Shown here: positions 12,483-14,196 of the stretch, piece after piece
How positions within the stretch are numbered: the first letter of the stretch is position 1
Layout: each line of letters opens with the position of its first letter
The notes under the pieces: model-generated
The model's input: only the letters and a program-made list of their open reading frames with translations
The model's database searches: none
Told to the model about the DNA's origin: nothing
Made by a program: the position numbers and the translations under genes
Source of the DNA: Planctomycetes bacterium GWF2_50_10
GTDB taxonomy: Bacteria > Planctomycetota > Phycisphaerae > Sedimentisphaerales > GWF2-50-10
Assembly (NCBI GenBank): GCA_001824635.1
Contig: MHYB01000053.1
Span: 4,438 to 18,633 of the forward strand
Direction of reading: 5' to 3'
DNA: 14,196 nt

Positions 12483-13682
12483 ATGAACAATACTATCACA
12501 GCACCAAAAGGATTTCTCGCCTCCGGCATAGTTTGCGGCCTGAAAAGATCAGGCAAAAAAGACCTTGGCCTTTTAGTATGTCCAACAGGCGCTGTCGCCG
12601 CAGGCGTCTTCACAACCAATAAAATATATTCCGCCGCCGTAGCTGTATGCAAAAAAAATATCCGCTCGGCCATCATCGACGGCGTCGTCGTAAATTCCGG
12701 TAACGCCAACGCCTGCACCGGCCTCCAGGGCATAAAGGATGCAAATGCCATGTGCCAGGCCCTCGCGGACCAGATCGAAACAAGCCCCAAAAAAATACTC
12801 GTCGCCTCCACCGGCATTATCGGCCACATCCTGCCCGTAAAAAAAGTAATCACCGGCGTAGCCAGGTCCATCAAATGCCTCGCCTCAAATCACGATGCCG
12901 GCCTCGATTTCGCAACCGCCATAATGACCACCGACACCCGCCCAAAGCAGGCATTCAAGCAGATCAAATTCGGCAAGACCCTCGTAAGCATCGCCGGTGC
13001 CGTCAAAGGCGCAGGCATGATCGGCCCCAATATGGCAACCACCCTTTGCTTTATCACCACCGATGCCGCCATAACCAAGCCCCTCCTTGCCCGCGCACTT
13101 TCGCAAGCGGTCGGCTCATCGCTCAATCGCCTCACCGTCGACGGCCACCAGAGCACAAACGACACCGCTCTCGTCCTGGCTTCAGGCCTGGCCGGCAACA
13201 AAAAGATCGCCGCAACCGGCAAAGACTTTAGCACGTTCGCCCTGGCACTCAAAGACCTCTGCACCGATCTCGCCAAGCAAATGGCCCTCGATGCCGAAGG
13301 TGCCACGCGTATGTTCACTGTCCGCGTAACCGGCGCAGCATCCAAAGAAGATGCCGCCAAAGCCTCCCGGGCAGTCGCCGATTACCCCCTCTTCAAATGC
13401 GCCGTACACGGCTCAGACCCCAACTGGGGCCGAATTATTTGCGCCGTCGGCTCAAGCCAGGTCAAGCTCAAGTCCGAAAAAGTTTCATGCAAACTCGATA
13501 ACATAGTCGTCTTCAAAAACGGCAGACCCACCGATTTTAACCCGAAAAAAGCCTCCAAAGTCATGAGCCAAAAGGAATTTACGATCACCATAGACCTCGG
13601 CGTCGGCAAATACTCCGATTTCTGCTACGGCTGCGACCTCAGCCGCGAGTACATCGCCATCAACGCCGACTACCACACATGA
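12483..13682 (+). CDS. argJ: Glutamate N-acetyltransferase / amino-acid acetyltransferase (ArgJ)
   Basis: ArgJ transfers the acetyl group from N-acetylornithine to glutamate, releasing ornithine and closing the cyclic arginine pathway; some members also use acetyl-CoA. The start at ATG 12483 has AAGGAAG (12472-12478) just upstream; an earlier in-frame ATG at 12402 lies inside the hydrolase gene. Family landmarks are PKGFLASGIVCGLK at the N-terminus, VVNSGNANACTG, the self-cleavage site KGAGMIGPNMATTL with nucleophile Thr186, the STNDTALVLASG block, the HGSDPNWGRIICAVG block and the C-terminal YINADYHT-like end (here IAINADYHT). The segment usually written EGDTSTND reads DGHQSTND, a modest departure. 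Length is 399 residues, normal for the uncleaved precursor. It is the last gene of the argC-hydrolase-argJ cluster; no terminator is evident before the next promoter. Confidence 0.97.
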   Translation: MNNTITAPKGFLASGIVCGLKRSGKKDLGLLVCPTGAVAAGVFTTNKIYSAAVAVCKKNIRSAIIDGVVVNSGNANACTGLQGIKDANAMCQALADQIETSPKKILVASTGIIGHILPVKKVITGVARSIKCLASNHDAGLDFATAIMTTDTRPKQAFKQIKFGKTLVSIAGAVKGAGMIGPNMATTLCFITTDAAITKPLLARALSQAVGSSLNRLTVDGHQSTNDTALVLASGLAGNKKIAATGKDFSTFALALKDLCTDLAKQMALDAEGATRMFTVRVTGAASKEDAAKASRAVADYPLFKCAVHGSDPNWGRIICAVGSSQVKLKSEKVSCKLDNIVVFKNGRPTDFNPKKASKVMSQKEFTITIDLGVGKYSDFCYGCDLSREYIAINADYHT

Positions 13683-13694
13683 TCGTTTAGCCCT

Positions 13695-13722
13695 TTGAGG
13701 AAAAAGTGTTTTGCGGTATAAT
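13695..13722 (+). promoter_or_regulatory. Promoter of the cytidylate-kinase-like gene
   Basis: TTGAGG (13695-13700) and a perfect TATAAT (13717-13722) are 16 bases apart, starting 12 bases after the argJ stop. Transcription would begin near 13729, about 20 bases before the ATG at 13749. The 16-base spacer matches that of the rplM promoter and the proposed uvrB promoter. Confidence 0.65.
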
Positions 13723-13748
13723 GATTATATAAGCGAAAGGCGGGAAAA

Positions 13749-14196
13749 ATGAAACCGACATTAAGCAGTTATATCAGAAGCACCATTGGCGAAATCCAAA
13801 AGAAAAAAGAACCCGGCCCATTCATCACGATTTCACGCGAAACCGGCTGCGAAGGCTATAAAGTAGGCGACATCCTCCTCGAAATGCTTCAAAACACCGA
13901 CGAGCAAAAACGCTGGCGCCTCTTCAAAAAGGAGATACTCAAACAGCTAGCCGAAGATACCGGCGTCTCCGAGGAGATCATAGAGGAAGAACGCCACGCC
14001 GTCCCAAATCTCGTCCGCGATTTCTTTAAAGGCATGGGCAAAGGCACCGTCCCCGACGGCATCGAGATACGCTCGAAGATCACCACAATGATTCGCTCAA
14101 TCGCCATCGAAGGCCACGCCATCATCATCGGCCAGGGTTCCACCGCTGTCACCAACGACATCCGCAACGGCCTCAGCGTCCGTCTCGAAGCGCCAA
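13749..14196 (+). CDS. Cytidylate-kinase-like protein, 5' part
   Basis: The frame is open from ATG 13749 to the window end (149 codons seen). AAAGG (13736-13740) is 8 bases upstream. Residues 24-43, PFITISRETGCEGYKVGDIL, correspond to the ITISR...G phosphate-binding start of the cytidylate-kinase-like family (Cytidylate_kin2). Residues about 121-149, EGHAIIIGQGSTAVTNDIRNGLSVRLEAP, match the family's G-x-x-I-I-G-x-G...VRL-x-AP section that leads to the nucleotide-binding core. The P-loop is less glycine-rich than in typical members (GCEGYKVG against GSGGREIG). By family it would be a P-loop kinase, but the true substrate of these short homologues is often unknown. It is transcribed from its own promoter. 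The C-terminus lies beyond the window. Confidence 0.8.
   Translation, partial: MKPTLSSYIRSTIGEIQKKKEPGPFITISRETGCEGYKVGDILLEMLQNTDEQKRWRLFKKEILKQLAEDTGVSEEIIEEERHAVPNLVRDFFKGMGKGTVPDGIEIRSKITTMIRSIAIEGHAIIIGQGSTAVTNDIRNGLSVRLEAP

Overview
The window comes from a bacterial chromosome, most likely a planctomycete of the Phycisphaerae type or a close relative. That guess rests on style rather than on a marker gene: a Wza-type export protein, a secreted propeller-plus-HEAT protein, a DUF4139 protein, a two-domain DUF1540 protein, rplM-rpsI as a pair, an argC/argJ cluster, and many short dispersed repeats between genes. I put the phylum at about 50%. No tRNA, rRNA, CRISPR array or transposase gene was seen.

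Layout. 1-1106 (+): the 3' end of a polysaccharide-export gene, then an unknown four-helix membrane protein. 1107-4711: an AT-richer block holding a frameshifted secreted protein and a large secreted propeller/HEAT protein. It is bracketed by two same-orientation copies of a 39-bp palindromic repeat (34/39 identical, 3,327 bp apart), and further short repeats pile up at the right edge. 4712-7270 (-): uvrB and a DUF1540 protein. uvrB has a LexA-like box in its promoter and a C-terminal tail that appears to be written in repeat DNA. 7271-7637: a 367-bp divergent regulatory region. 7638-8573 (+): rplM-rpsI, ending in a strong bidirectional terminator shared with the convergent DUF4139 gene (8639-10282, -). 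10283-10624: a 342-bp divergent region with three AACGTT sites and a 137-bp MITE-like insertion. 10625-13682 (+): argC, a carbon-nitrogen hydrolase and argJ, packed 3 and 13 bp apart. 13749-14196 (+): the 5' part of a cytidylate-kinase-like gene behind its own promoter.

How the genes work together. ArgC makes N-acetylglutamate semialdehyde, and ArgJ moves the acetyl group from N-acetylornithine back to glutamate. The hydrolase between them is tightly linked but its substrate is unknown. rplM and rpsI encode ribosomal proteins L13 and S9.

The most interesting non-coding signals are these. (1) A short structured insertion before argC has three hairpins, an 11-bp terminal inverted repeat and an 11-bp flanking direct repeat. 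(2) An ACCAG-NN-CTGGTG palindrome is centred exactly in the spacer of the rplM promoter, and again in a promoter-like sequence for the divergent DUF1540 gene. (3) Direct repeats flank the AT-rich cargo block. No complete new multi-gene system can be claimed from this window.
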